Virus record (IMG/VR): IMGVR_UViG_3300023278_002863
Coordinates: 10,953-50,344 of that record
Length of the DNA stretch: 39,392 nucleotides
DNA from: a virus
Direction: 5' to 3' (one strand)
Shown here: piece by piece, positions 29,918-38,062 of the stretch
How positions within the stretch are numbered: position 1 is the first letter of the stretch
Layout: each line of letters begins with the position of its first letter
Translations under genes and position numbers: made by a program
The notes under the pieces: generated by a model
What the model saw: only the letters and a program-made list of their open reading frames with translations
What the model was told of the DNA's origin: nothing
Database searches by the model: none

Positions 29918-30988
29918 ATGTTTGATGGGAATGAGCAACCAGTAAATGATGAGTCGGTTAACGCTGAAGATTTTATCAAAAGTATCAATGGTTCTGCTGA
30001 GACAGTAGAAAACTACGAGACACCTGAAAAGATTGGAGAGTTTGACACAGGCGATTATTTTAAAGCAATGGAGACAATATCTGACGGTAGCGTTTCTAAT
30101 TTTGAACAATTCAAAGAATCACTTAGCTACAAGAGCAAGTACGGAGAATTGGAGCAGAAATACAATCAGTTAGATGCACAGTCTAAGATTAGTCCATATA
30201 CAAATGATTTGTCTAAAGAGATAAACGAACTGTATAGATTGGGCGCAACTAATGACGAGGTGCAAGGCTTTTTGAAACTGCAAAACATGGACGTTGACGG
30301 AATGAATTCCGCTGACTCTATCAAGTTACAGATGAAGATGTCTGCTGATGGTCAGCTATCTGATGAAGATGTAGATAGTTGGTATGAAGATGTTTATGGA
30401 GATGACGGTGACGAAATCACAGGAGCGCAGAAAGTAAAACTCATACAGGATGCAAAGGCAGCCAAAGAGTTTTTGAATTCTCGCAAAGTAGATTCCGGTC
30501 AACCTGCTGTTGTTCTAAAACAAAGACAGGCAGAAGAAAACTTCAAACGTAACAATAACTTTTGGTCTGATGTGGTGACCAAGACAATCACAAATTATGA
30601 AACCCAAAGCTTTCCGGTTAACATCGGCAAAGATGAGAATGGTGAACCAATAGAGTTGAATTACGACTTTCCTGTCCCTAAAGAAGGACGGGATATGATA
30701 GCAAGTGAGACAGCGAGATGGGCAGCTATGAACAACCTTGGGGGAAATGAAGCGGATTATCAAAAAGTGAAACTGTTTAGCGAAAGACTATTGTGGGCGC
30801 AGTATGGTCCAGAGATTATGGGCAATGCCGTGCGCAATGCAAAAAGTAAAGCTACAGAAACAGTAACACAAAAGCACCACAATATCAGACCTCTTGGCCA
30901 GGGAAACAAGCAAGAAAAGATAAGTCCTCAGGACAAGTCTAAAGTTGCTGCGTATATGGAAAAAATAAGGAAGTCTGGTCCTTTCTAA
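29918..30988 (+). CDS. putative scaffolding or capsid-assembly protein
   Basis: A 356-residue acidic protein (MFDGNEQPVNDESVNAEDFI) with coiled-coil potential in the first 150 residues, an acidic centre (YEDVYGDDGDEITG) and a basic C-terminus (KISPQDKSKVAAYMEKIRK). An acidic helical protein with a basic tail between portal and major capsid protein is the usual scaffold arrangement, so this role is inferred from position and composition. Confidence 0.65.
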   Translation: MFDGNEQPVNDESVNAEDFIKSINGSAETVENYETPEKIGEFDTGDYFKAMETISDGSVSNFEQFKESLSYKSKYGELEQKYNQLDAQSKISPYTNDLSKEINELYRLGATNDEVQGFLKLQNMDVDGMNSADSIKLQMKMSADGQLSDEDVDSWYEDVYGDDGDEITGAQKVKLIQDAKAAKEFLNSRKVDSGQPAVVLKQRQAEENFKRNNNFWSDVVTKTITNYETQSFPVNIGKDENGEPIELNYDFPVPKEGRDMIASETARWAAMNNLGGNEADYQKVKLFSERLLWAQYGPEIMGNAVRNAKSKATETVTQKHHNIRPLGQGNKQEKISPQDKSKVAAYMEKIRKSGPF

Positions 30989-31020
30989 CATTAAAAAACA
31001 ATTAATAAAAAATAAAAGCT

Positions 31021-32544
31021 ATGGCTTATTTACCTTTTGTTGCTCCAGGTGGGCAGGACTTAAGACCGAACGTGTTCTCAACTGTAGGAGGAGGTTCGGC
31101 ATCTCAGGTTGTTATCAGTCAGTATGACTTGTACAGACCTAATGAATTACTACAGGTTTTTGAACGCCACACATATGGTGGTGGATTTCGTATCATGTTG
31201 AAAGCCATGGGTTTCAATCGCCCTACCAGTGCGCCTACGACAGGTCATTACGAATATCCTTGGAGGGAGAATCTTGTTACTATTGGTGCTATTGTAACGC
31301 CTTCAGCTGGTGCAGGAACAGACGTTGTCATTGAACTTGATGCTGCGGATATGTTTGCAGCTGGGGTGACTGTAAATGGCGTTGCAGGACAACAGGCTTC
31401 TTATCCCGTAGTTCATGAAATACTGATCTTCAGAGATGGTGAAGCAGCAATGATTATGGATAAAGACACAACAACGAATCCGGCACTACATCGCTTGACT
31501 CTTCGTCCTTTGGATCCTACAGTCGATCTTGCAACTTCAGTGGTTGCTACAGAAAGCTATTTCGTTGTAGGTAATGCACATGCTGAGGGGTCTGACCTGC
31601 CGGTAGGTCGTGTTCCTCGTGTGATTTCATATACCAATGATTTCCAAATCACGAAAACCAAAGCGCAAAGCACAGGTACTGAACTCACAAATACTATGTA
31701 CTTCCAGCCAGTTGAAGGTATGGCAGGGTCTATCTACCTTAAGGTGAAGGCTGACATGATGTATGACTTTGAGAAGAACTGTGATGCTGCCCTGATCTGG
31801 GGTCAGAATATTACAAACATTACGGAGTTTGTTCCATCTCTTGGACACGATGCTCCTATCCGTGGTACTGAAGGACTAATCACCTTTGCTACTACAAATG
31901 GTAATGTTGACAACTATGTTGCTGTGGGTGGTTATACACTTGCTGACTTCCGTGACCTTGCCCGTTATTACGAAGGTGAACGTGTAGGTACAAACACATT
32001 CATGAACCTTATGGGTTTTGAATTGTACCAGGAGGTTGAGCAGGAAATGGCTGACTTCTTAAATGCAGACACTGCTGCCTTGTTGGTGAAAGACTTCCTT
32101 TATGGTGATTCTGTGTTTGACAACCTTGACAGCACAGACTACTACAAGGAACCTGCTGAGTTAGCACTGAAAATCGGATTTAAAGCAATTAAGATTGGAG
32201 GTTACAACTTCTTATTCCGCTCCTTCCGTGACTTCAACAAGCGTGTTGGTGCAGGTGCTGCTGGATACGATTACACTTCTTGGCAAGTAGTTCTTCCTGT
32301 AGGTATGGCTACTGATAAGTCAACAAATACCACAAGAGGTACATTTGGTTATGAGTACAAGGTTTCTGCAGATGGCTACTCAAGAGAGGAGGTTATTGGA
32401 GAAATTACCGGAGCAGGTGTTGGTGGTAGAACTATCTATCGCAGTGCATCTCACGGAGCAGATATTCATGAGTGTTATATGATCTCAGAATTTGCCTTCC
32501 ACCCGACTTGTGCAAACCACGTAACAATTCAGAGACCTCAGTAA
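31021..32544 (+). CDS. major capsid protein (HK97-like fold expected)
   Basis: A 507-residue protein (MAYLPFVAPGGQDLRPNVFS) with QYDLYRPNELLQVFERHTYG, the conserved start of crAss-like capsid proteins, and a C-terminal ATDKSTNTTRGTFGYEY...CYMISEFAFHPTCANHVTIQ segment. Length, beta-rich composition, position after portal/scaffold and a strong terminator immediately after the stop all fit the most abundant virion protein. It is a likely client of the phage chaperonin. Confidence 0.87.
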   Translation: MAYLPFVAPGGQDLRPNVFSTVGGGSASQVVISQYDLYRPNELLQVFERHTYGGGFRIMLKAMGFNRPTSAPTTGHYEYPWRENLVTIGAIVTPSAGAGTDVVIELDAADMFAAGVTVNGVAGQQASYPVVHEILIFRDGEAAMIMDKDTTTNPALHRLTLRPLDPTVDLATSVVATESYFVVGNAHAEGSDLPVGRVPRVISYTNDFQITKTKAQSTGTELTNTMYFQPVEGMAGSIYLKVKADMMYDFEKNCDAALIWGQNITNITEFVPSLGHDAPIRGTEGLITFATTNGNVDNYVAVGGYTLADFRDLARYYEGERVGTNTFMNLMGFELYQEVEQEMADFLNADTAALLVKDFLYGDSVFDNLDSTDYYKEPAELALKIGFKAIKIGGYNFLFRSFRDFNKRVGAGAAGYDYTSWQVVLPVGMATDKSTNTTRGTFGYEYKVSADGYSREEVIGEITGAGVGGRTIYRSASHGADIHECYMISEFAFHPTCANHVTIQRPQ

Positions 32545-32564
32545 GGTTTAGAATAATAATCAAA

Positions 32565-32595
32565 AGTGGCACTGAAATTTTCAGTGCCACTATTT
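32565..32595 (+). terminator. rho-independent terminator after the capsid gene
   Basis: AGTGGCACTGA (32565-32575) pairs perfectly with TCAGTGCCACT (32581-32591) around a 5-nt loop, followed by ATTTT. It is the strongest hairpin seen in the window, placed 20 bp after the capsid stop. Confidence 0.85.
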
Positions 32596-32620
32596 TAAAT
32601 ATGTTAAACGTAGATGGAAT

Positions 32621-33868
32621 ATGGGTTTAATAGTAGATGGTACATGGAAGGGAGAATTCTATGACCAAGAGCAAATGCCAGCACAGAAGGTGGCAAAAAT
32701 ATTTGGAATACATGGAGAGATATTTCCTAAAAAATCAAAACAATCTATACAGTTCGAACTCCACAAGAGCAAGAGGAAGGTTGTACGTGGTCAGCAGAGG
32801 ATTGTAAAACAATTACAGATACCTACACAGTTTACAAAAAGTAGCGGTGGAGACACAGTAACTGTTATTTATTTTGACAAGAAAGTTCAGAAGCGTGACC
32901 CTGAAGGAAGACTTACTTCACAATTAACGCCAAGAAAATTAATTCTTGACAGAAAAGTTGTATCTTACAAGATAGATAAATATGCGGATACCGTTGTGTA
33001 TCTGGCCCTTCATAATCAGTGCCACACCTCTCCTCTGGCTAATTTAACAGATGAGAAATCATGGGGTCTTAAAGACCACGGCAAGGAGGCTGAAGTATAT
33101 CTATACAACAAAAGACTTGAGAATACACTTCGAAATAAGATATTCACAGACCCGATAGAACTGCTACGAATGAGAGCCAAAGGAATAAATATTGCCAACG
33201 TAGACAACATGGACGATGAAGCAGTCCGTGCCTCTATCCTTCAGAAGATGGAGAATGCTATATCCGGCAGAACAAAAGAAAACTTTGACTCCTTCAACAC
33301 TAAATTCAACGCTCCATATTCAGGTATAAAAGGATATGTACAGGAATGTATGGACAGAGCGCACATTAAACGTAGAGTAGCAACAGGAGGTAAGTTTGTA
33401 TACTTCTGGAAAAAAGGTCTCACCATTACCGGAGACATTGTTACTGTACCAAGGGGCAAAGAGCCAAAAGAGTATCTTGTTGACCACATAGTAGGACAGT
33501 GGGAAACATATCGCAAACACATCCTTGATGCAATTAAATATGGGACAGACATGAACAATGACTCTGTTGCTGACTTTGAGCAGGATGTTGTTAAAGAAAA
33601 GGTAATCAAACCCGTTAAAGAAATGAGCATACAGGAAATCACAGATGAGGCAATTAAAACTGCTATTGTCATGTACAACCCTGTAACTAAAGGAATTCAC
33701 ATGTTCAGTTCTAAGACAAAGAAATTAGAAAAAGATCCGTTTATGGCTGTAGATTTGCAGACATGGGCAGAAGAATTAAGACACGAGTTAAGTGAAAATT
33801 CAGAATTACTGAAGAAGGTAAAACAAAAGCTGAATGGGAAGCGATTGAAGATGCCTTCTAAAAATTAA
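32621..33868 (+). CDS. hypothetical virion-region protein
   Basis: A 415-residue protein (MGLIVDGTWKGEFYDQEQMP) that is basic overall, with a KSKRKVVRGQQRIVKQLQIP segment and a C-terminal KVKQKLNGKRLKMPSKN tail. It sits between the capsid and head-fibre-like genes. It could be an auxiliary capsid or DNA-binding virion protein; no family is recognised. Confidence 0.75.
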   Translation: MGLIVDGTWKGEFYDQEQMPAQKVAKIFGIHGEIFPKKSKQSIQFELHKSKRKVVRGQQRIVKQLQIPTQFTKSSGGDTVTVIYFDKKVQKRDPEGRLTSQLTPRKLILDRKVVSYKIDKYADTVVYLALHNQCHTSPLANLTDEKSWGLKDHGKEAEVYLYNKRLENTLRNKIFTDPIELLRMRAKGINIANVDNMDDEAVRASILQKMENAISGRTKENFDSFNTKFNAPYSGIKGYVQECMDRAHIKRRVATGGKFVYFWKKGLTITGDIVTVPRGKEPKEYLVDHIVGQWETYRKHILDAIKYGTDMNNDSVADFEQDVVKEKVIKPVKEMSIQEITDEAIKTAIVMYNPVTKGIHMFSSKTKKLEKDPFMAVDLQTWAEELRHELSENSELLKKVKQKLNGKRLKMPSKN

Positions 33869-33874
33869 AAACAA

Positions 33875-35737
33875 ATGGCATACGTACCATCAATACTCAT
33901 AGACCTGATAGAAGGCAGTGCAAACTTTGGAAACATAGTATCAGATATTACTAATACTACCATTGCACCTGCTGTGACTGAAAATGTTTATTATCGGGTC
34001 ACATCTCCATCTGGAATTATTATCAAAGCTATAGACTTTGGCATACCGGATGGTCAATTAACTCTGGCTCTTCCATCTGCATCAATGCCGTTGGTCCCAC
34101 TACCCGTGGTGACTGACGGCTCTTTTGAAGAGGGGACGTATGGGATCGACTTTTATGTGGAACTTCCTGGAATCCCTGGAGTCTACGTAGAGGTGTTCAT
34201 GACATTTGTTCTGGACATTAAGAACCAAGGGTCAGACACTTGTGTGAAGAAAGGTTTAATTGATGTAGCAACAGATTGCTTCTGCCTCAAGATGACAATT
34301 ACCGACAAGTCTGATTATAGTGATGTTACTGTATTGTCTAAGACAATGACTATATCTCCTCCTGTAACGTTGACAGATCCAACGCCTACAGATATAGTAA
34401 CAACAAACGATGTAATAACAATAGACTTTGGGTATTCGGGGGTAACTTATAACACATATCTATTTTCAACCTACAACTACCCTGTCACGCCAACGGGAGG
34501 ATGGCCACCAATCACAGTGCAAGAAAGTTTATCGTTCACACAGGCACATAAAGTGTTGTGTGATTTCAACTTGTGTAAGCTGATTAAGTGTATAAATGAC
34601 TTCTTTGAAGCATGCAGGATAGCAGCAAGTAATGTGGGGGGTATACAAAACCTGCCATTTGAAAAGCTTGACAAGTGGCTGTATATTGAACAGTTGCTGA
34701 CAGTGTATAATACTGCCATTAAGTGCCAGGATGCAGTGATGCTTGAAAAGATATTCAGAACACTGCAGGAATTAGTCGATTGTGATTGTGGGTGTGACGG
34801 GGAAGGCTCTGATCAGGTTGTAAAGTTGGTTCCATTGTGTACACCAACAACAGTTATAGTGGGAGCGGAAAATGGTTTAAGTACAGTATCCGGACCTTCT
34901 GGCCTACTTGTAGTTCTTGGGGGAACATTGTATGGTGGGTTGACTACCATTGAAGGAGGAATAACAAGTGAACTACAAATAGGTTCAGGTGGTGCGCCAC
35001 TTGGGTTCTTAAGCACAACAACTGACAATGCACAAGGAGCAGGAACTACAACCTTCAATGCAAGTGATGACATAAAGTTGAACAACACTACCGCAAATAC
35101 TTCTATCTCTGTAACAGATACAAACTCCGGTGCAGAGAGTGGTGTTGAGATAAAAACTCTCAAAGTTGTGGGAGCCACGGCAAATATAAACGATGTCTTA
35201 ACATTAGTAAATGCTACAACTGGTGAAGCTGAGTTTAGTCCGGTGGTTGCAGGAAAGTATGTAACAAACTTTTTGGCTGCCGACTTTACGGGTGTAGGTC
35301 AAAATTACACCCTAACCGCTGCCACTCATGGGAAAGGAATAAACCCAATAGTTCAGATTTATGACACTGCAAATAGATTTATACGTACACCAGGTCCATT
35401 TATAGCTTATGCAAGCACCTTATATGGTGAGCCTTTTGCAATTGGAGTTCAATGGCAAATTGTTGCAGACAATCCAGGAGTGGTGGGGAATAGCATATCA
35501 ATTGTAACAGATGGAATTAATACTTTAGACTATTGGGTCAATCAGTGGAACATTGGAAACCCAACTAACACTGCAACTTTAACATATACTTTAGGTTCAG
35601 GGTATGTTGGGGGAGCCTTTACATATAATCTATCTGGTGGTGCTTCATATATTACTACCATAAAAATACAAGCAAATGGAGATATAATAGTGGCAACAGG
35701 GGGCCTTGGATTTGATGGAACAATAATAGTGATATGA
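33875..35737 (+). CDS. head-fibre or decoration-like structural protein
   Basis: A 620-residue protein with three parts: a beta-rich N-terminal half (MAYVPSILIDLIEGSANFGN...), a cysteine-rich helical linker with about nine Cys (KVLCDFNLCKLIKC ... DCDCGCDG), and a Gly/Thr/Ser/Ala-rich repetitive C-terminal half like fibres. The end has NSISIVTDGINTLDYWVNQW and then NIGNPTNTATLTY, a motif found in phage surface or decoration proteins. Position after the capsid genes suits a head fibre. Confidence 0.6.
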   Translation: MAYVPSILIDLIEGSANFGNIVSDITNTTIAPAVTENVYYRVTSPSGIIIKAIDFGIPDGQLTLALPSASMPLVPLPVVTDGSFEEGTYGIDFYVELPGIPGVYVEVFMTFVLDIKNQGSDTCVKKGLIDVATDCFCLKMTITDKSDYSDVTVLSKTMTISPPVTLTDPTPTDIVTTNDVITIDFGYSGVTYNTYLFSTYNYPVTPTGGWPPITVQESLSFTQAHKVLCDFNLCKLIKCINDFFEACRIAASNVGGIQNLPFEKLDKWLYIEQLLTVYNTAIKCQDAVMLEKIFRTLQELVDCDCGCDGEGSDQVVKLVPLCTPTTVIVGAENGLSTVSGPSGLLVVLGGTLYGGLTTIEGGITSELQIGSGGAPLGFLSTTTDNAQGAGTTTFNASDDIKLNNTTANTSISVTDTNSGAESGVEIKTLKVVGATANINDVLTLVNATTGEAEFSPVVAGKYVTNFLAADFTGVGQNYTLTAATHGKGINPIVQIYDTANRFIRTPGPFIAYASTLYGEPFAIGVQWQIVADNPGVVGNSISIVTDGINTLDYWVNQWNIGNPTNTATLTYTLGSGYVGGAFTYNLSGGASYITTIKIQANGDIIVATGGLGFDGTIIVI

Positions 35738-36429
35738 TAAGTGTACAAACAGTATTTGAAAGAGTAAAGGACTTGTCAAGAAAAGACAAGGCTGGCTATA
35801 CGAGTGCTGCAGAGTTCAACAGAAACCTTGCAGAGGCACAGACCCTGTTGATGGATTGGTACTATAAGATGTTTGAGGCAAATGAAAAAACCTTAGATAG
35901 TCTTGCTCCTTTCATAAAGGAAACAAGTCTATTGATAACTAATCAGTTCTGTGCCTTCCCAGCTGATTACAGGCATAAGCTTGAAGGAGGATATAACTTT
36001 ACCTACAACAACTGTGATGGCGTGAATCCAACAACTAATACAGTAGGAATGCAACACCTTAAAACAGGAGAGGTTATGAAAACCTTATCTTCGGCTATAA
36101 GAAAGCCTAAGATTGATGTGGAAAAACAGACGGGGAAGTTTGCATACACCTTTGTAAACAACATGATAAAAGTATATCCAAAAGAACTAACAGGTAGTAT
36201 ATACTTTAAATACATAACAGACCCTCCGGTGTCATTGTACAACGTGACAATCGATTTGGTAAATCAAGAGGAAGATTACGATCCGGCAACGTCTATTGAC
36301 CTTCAATGGGGAGAACAAGACCAGAGTAATTTGGTGGACTTAATGTTATTCTTTAAAGGTATACAAGTGAGAGAAGGAGAGTTGTTACAATGGGTAGTTC
36401 AAAAACATCAATATTCTAACAGGAAATAA
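35734..36429 (+). CDS. structural protein (adaptor/ring candidate)
   Basis: A 231-residue protein (MISVQTVFERVKDLSRKDKA) with FCAFPADYRHKLEGG and VYPKELTGSIYFKYITDPP, patterns of ring/adaptor proteins between portal and tail in crAss-like phages. It overlaps the head-fibre-like gene (ATGA). The structural role is inferred from context and pattern. Confidence 0.6.
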   Translation: MISVQTVFERVKDLSRKDKAGYTSAAEFNRNLAEAQTLLMDWYYKMFEANEKTLDSLAPFIKETSLLITNQFCAFPADYRHKLEGGYNFTYNNCDGVNPTTNTVGMQHLKTGEVMKTLSSAIRKPKIDVEKQTGKFAYTFVNNMIKVYPKELTGSIYFKYITDPPVSLYNVTIDLVNQEEDYDPATSIDLQWGEQDQSNLVDLMLFFKGIQVREGELLQWVVQKHQYSNRK

Positions 36430-36441
36430 AAATTTAGTTCA

Positions 36442-36612
36442 ATGAAGTACTCATATAAATTATACATTGCATTAGATTCGGCACAATTAGCAGATGCTTT
36501 ATCAATAGCAACAACGACAGACAAATTAACACCTGTAAGCATTTGCCAAGTAAGTCCCTTTGCAGGAAGTCAAGCAGATTACGTGGTGATATTCACAACT
36601 ATAAAAGTATAA
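36442..36612 (+). CDS. small protein between ring candidates
   Basis: A 56-residue protein (MKYSYKLYIALDSAQLADAL... ending YVVIFTTIKV) fitting exactly between two structural genes, 12 and 3 bp from them. Probably alpha/beta; no function is recognised. Confidence 0.6.
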   Translation: MKYSYKLYIALDSAQLADALSIATTTDKLTPVSICQVSPFAGSQADYVVIFTTIKV

Positions 36613-36615
36613 TCG

Positions 36616-37269
36616 ATGGCTTACACTAAAGCACAGATGGTAGAACAAGTGTACCTTGTAATCTCCGGAGGGCAACCTACCGAAGATTTTGACGTACAAA
36701 GAGAAGACATTGAAATGTACATGTCTAATCTTATCAATACTGTTGCCTTAGAAGATAGCAGGAGAAGAAGATTAGAAGCCAGGAGAGACAATGTTGGAAC
36801 TACAGGAGTAGATGCTTCGTTCCTAACTGTAGAATATCTAACTGTGTTGTCTGATGCTGAAGCAGGACAGAAATATGTGAAGTTTGTCAAAAAGCCTCTT
36901 CTGTTAGATGATACATATGGCATAGCAGAAGTAGGGCCAAAGCAAGGTGATAATATATTTATCAAGATAAAGACAAGACATGATGGCGTTAAGCTTGACT
37001 ACTTGTTTACAGATGTAACACGGTGGTATTATGAAAACAACAAGGGGGAACAGAGGATATACTTTAAGAATATTGCTCCTGTAGTAAATGAAGTAAGAGT
37101 TGCCTATGTTCCATCGATGGATGATCTGGATGACGATGAGTTGGTTCCTCTTCCTTCGGGATTAGAAACCGTAGTAGTAGACAGGGCTGTGGCATTCTTT
37201 ATGCAAGAAGCAAATATGCCATCAGACGATTTGAATAACCATAACGATGATCGCAATGCTAAACGATAA
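36616..37269 (+). CDS. structural protein (ring/adaptor candidate)
   Basis: A 217-residue protein (MAYTKAQMVEQVYLVISGGQ). A helical N-terminus with DVQREDIEMYMSNLIN leads to a beta-rich middle and a conserved end VPLPSGLETVVVDRAVAFFM plus MPSDDLNNHND. That end recurs in tail-ring proteins of crAss-like phages, so an adaptor role is likely. Confidence 0.6.
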   Translation: MAYTKAQMVEQVYLVISGGQPTEDFDVQREDIEMYMSNLINTVALEDSRRRRLEARRDNVGTTGVDASFLTVEYLTVLSDAEAGQKYVKFVKKPLLLDDTYGIAEVGPKQGDNIFIKIKTRHDGVKLDYLFTDVTRWYYENNKGEQRIYFKNIAPVVNEVRVAYVPSMDDLDDDELVPLPSGLETVVVDRAVAFFMQEANMPSDDLNNHNDDRNAKR

Positions 37270-38059
37270 TACAAAGCAATTCGTGACCTTCGATGAGCAG
37301 GTCCGGTTAATATGCTCGTACTTAGGAGATGACGAAGCGAGTAAACTGTATACAAAAGTTTCTCGCTTTTTAGGTTTAGCCTTGGAGGATTTAAGCCTAA
37401 AGGTGCTTCCTAATATTAAATCGGCAGCATTGACTATAAACGACAATCTAACTATAGACCTGCCGGACGATTTCTTAGAGGTCAGCAAAGTGGGTGTATG
37501 TTGTGGCAACAGGGAGATCAGGCTGTTGGGCAGGAATCACGACCTGTGTAAGACAGCATTTCCAAAACCACCTGCGATACAGTGTTGCACTTGTGACAAA
37601 GAAGAAACTGATTCAACGACAGCACAAGCATGTTGCCCTGCGTGTACCTTTCATAACTTTTCAAGTGTAGGAGGAGTAGAGTACAGGGATTTCTTTCTAA
37701 CCGGATACGGGGGTTATCTCTATGGTTACCAACCAAAACAGCAATTCATTGGAGGCACTTATGACATAGACCTGCATAATAACAGGTTGCTGTTGGGCGA
37801 TGGTTGCAATGTTGCTCCAGGCAGTATGTTGGTGGTAGAGTATTCTGCTGCTTTAAGTGGAAAAGGATTTGTTTTAATACCACGCAAAGCAAGGACAGCA
37901 TTGATGTACAAGACAGCACATCTCATAAGGGACAAGCAAACAGACCTAAGGAGTTTTAAGAGGGAATTCCTTGAACTGAAGAGAAGTTACGACAAATACA
38001 CCTTACAGGATTGGATGGCTGCTATACGAAGAGGTTATAAGTTATCACCAAAACGATAA
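37247..38059 (+). CDS. structural protein (tail stopper/ring candidate) with Cys-rich insertion
   Basis: A 270-residue protein. A helical start, DDFLEVSKVGVCCGN, a cysteine-rich insertion (CCTC ... ACCPAC at about 112-131) that could bind zinc, and a C-terminal IPRKARTALMYKTAHLIRDK, then KREFLELKRSYDKYT and DWMAAIRRGYKLSPKR. The end resembles stopper/ring proteins of crAss-like phages. Starts at 37247 (overlapping the previous gene) or 37256 are both possible. Confidence 0.6.
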   Translation: MIAMLNDNTKQFVTFDEQVRLICSYLGDDEASKLYTKVSRFLGLALEDLSLKVLPNIKSAALTINDNLTIDLPDDFLEVSKVGVCCGNREIRLLGRNHDLCKTAFPKPPAIQCCTCDKEETDSTTAQACCPACTFHNFSSVGGVEYRDFFLTGYGGYLYGYQPKQQFIGGTYDIDLHNNRLLLGDGCNVAPGSMLVVEYSAALSGKGFVLIPRKARTALMYKTAHLIRDKQTDLRSFKREFLELKRSYDKYTLQDWMAAIRRGYKLSPKR

Positions 38060-38062
38060 GAA

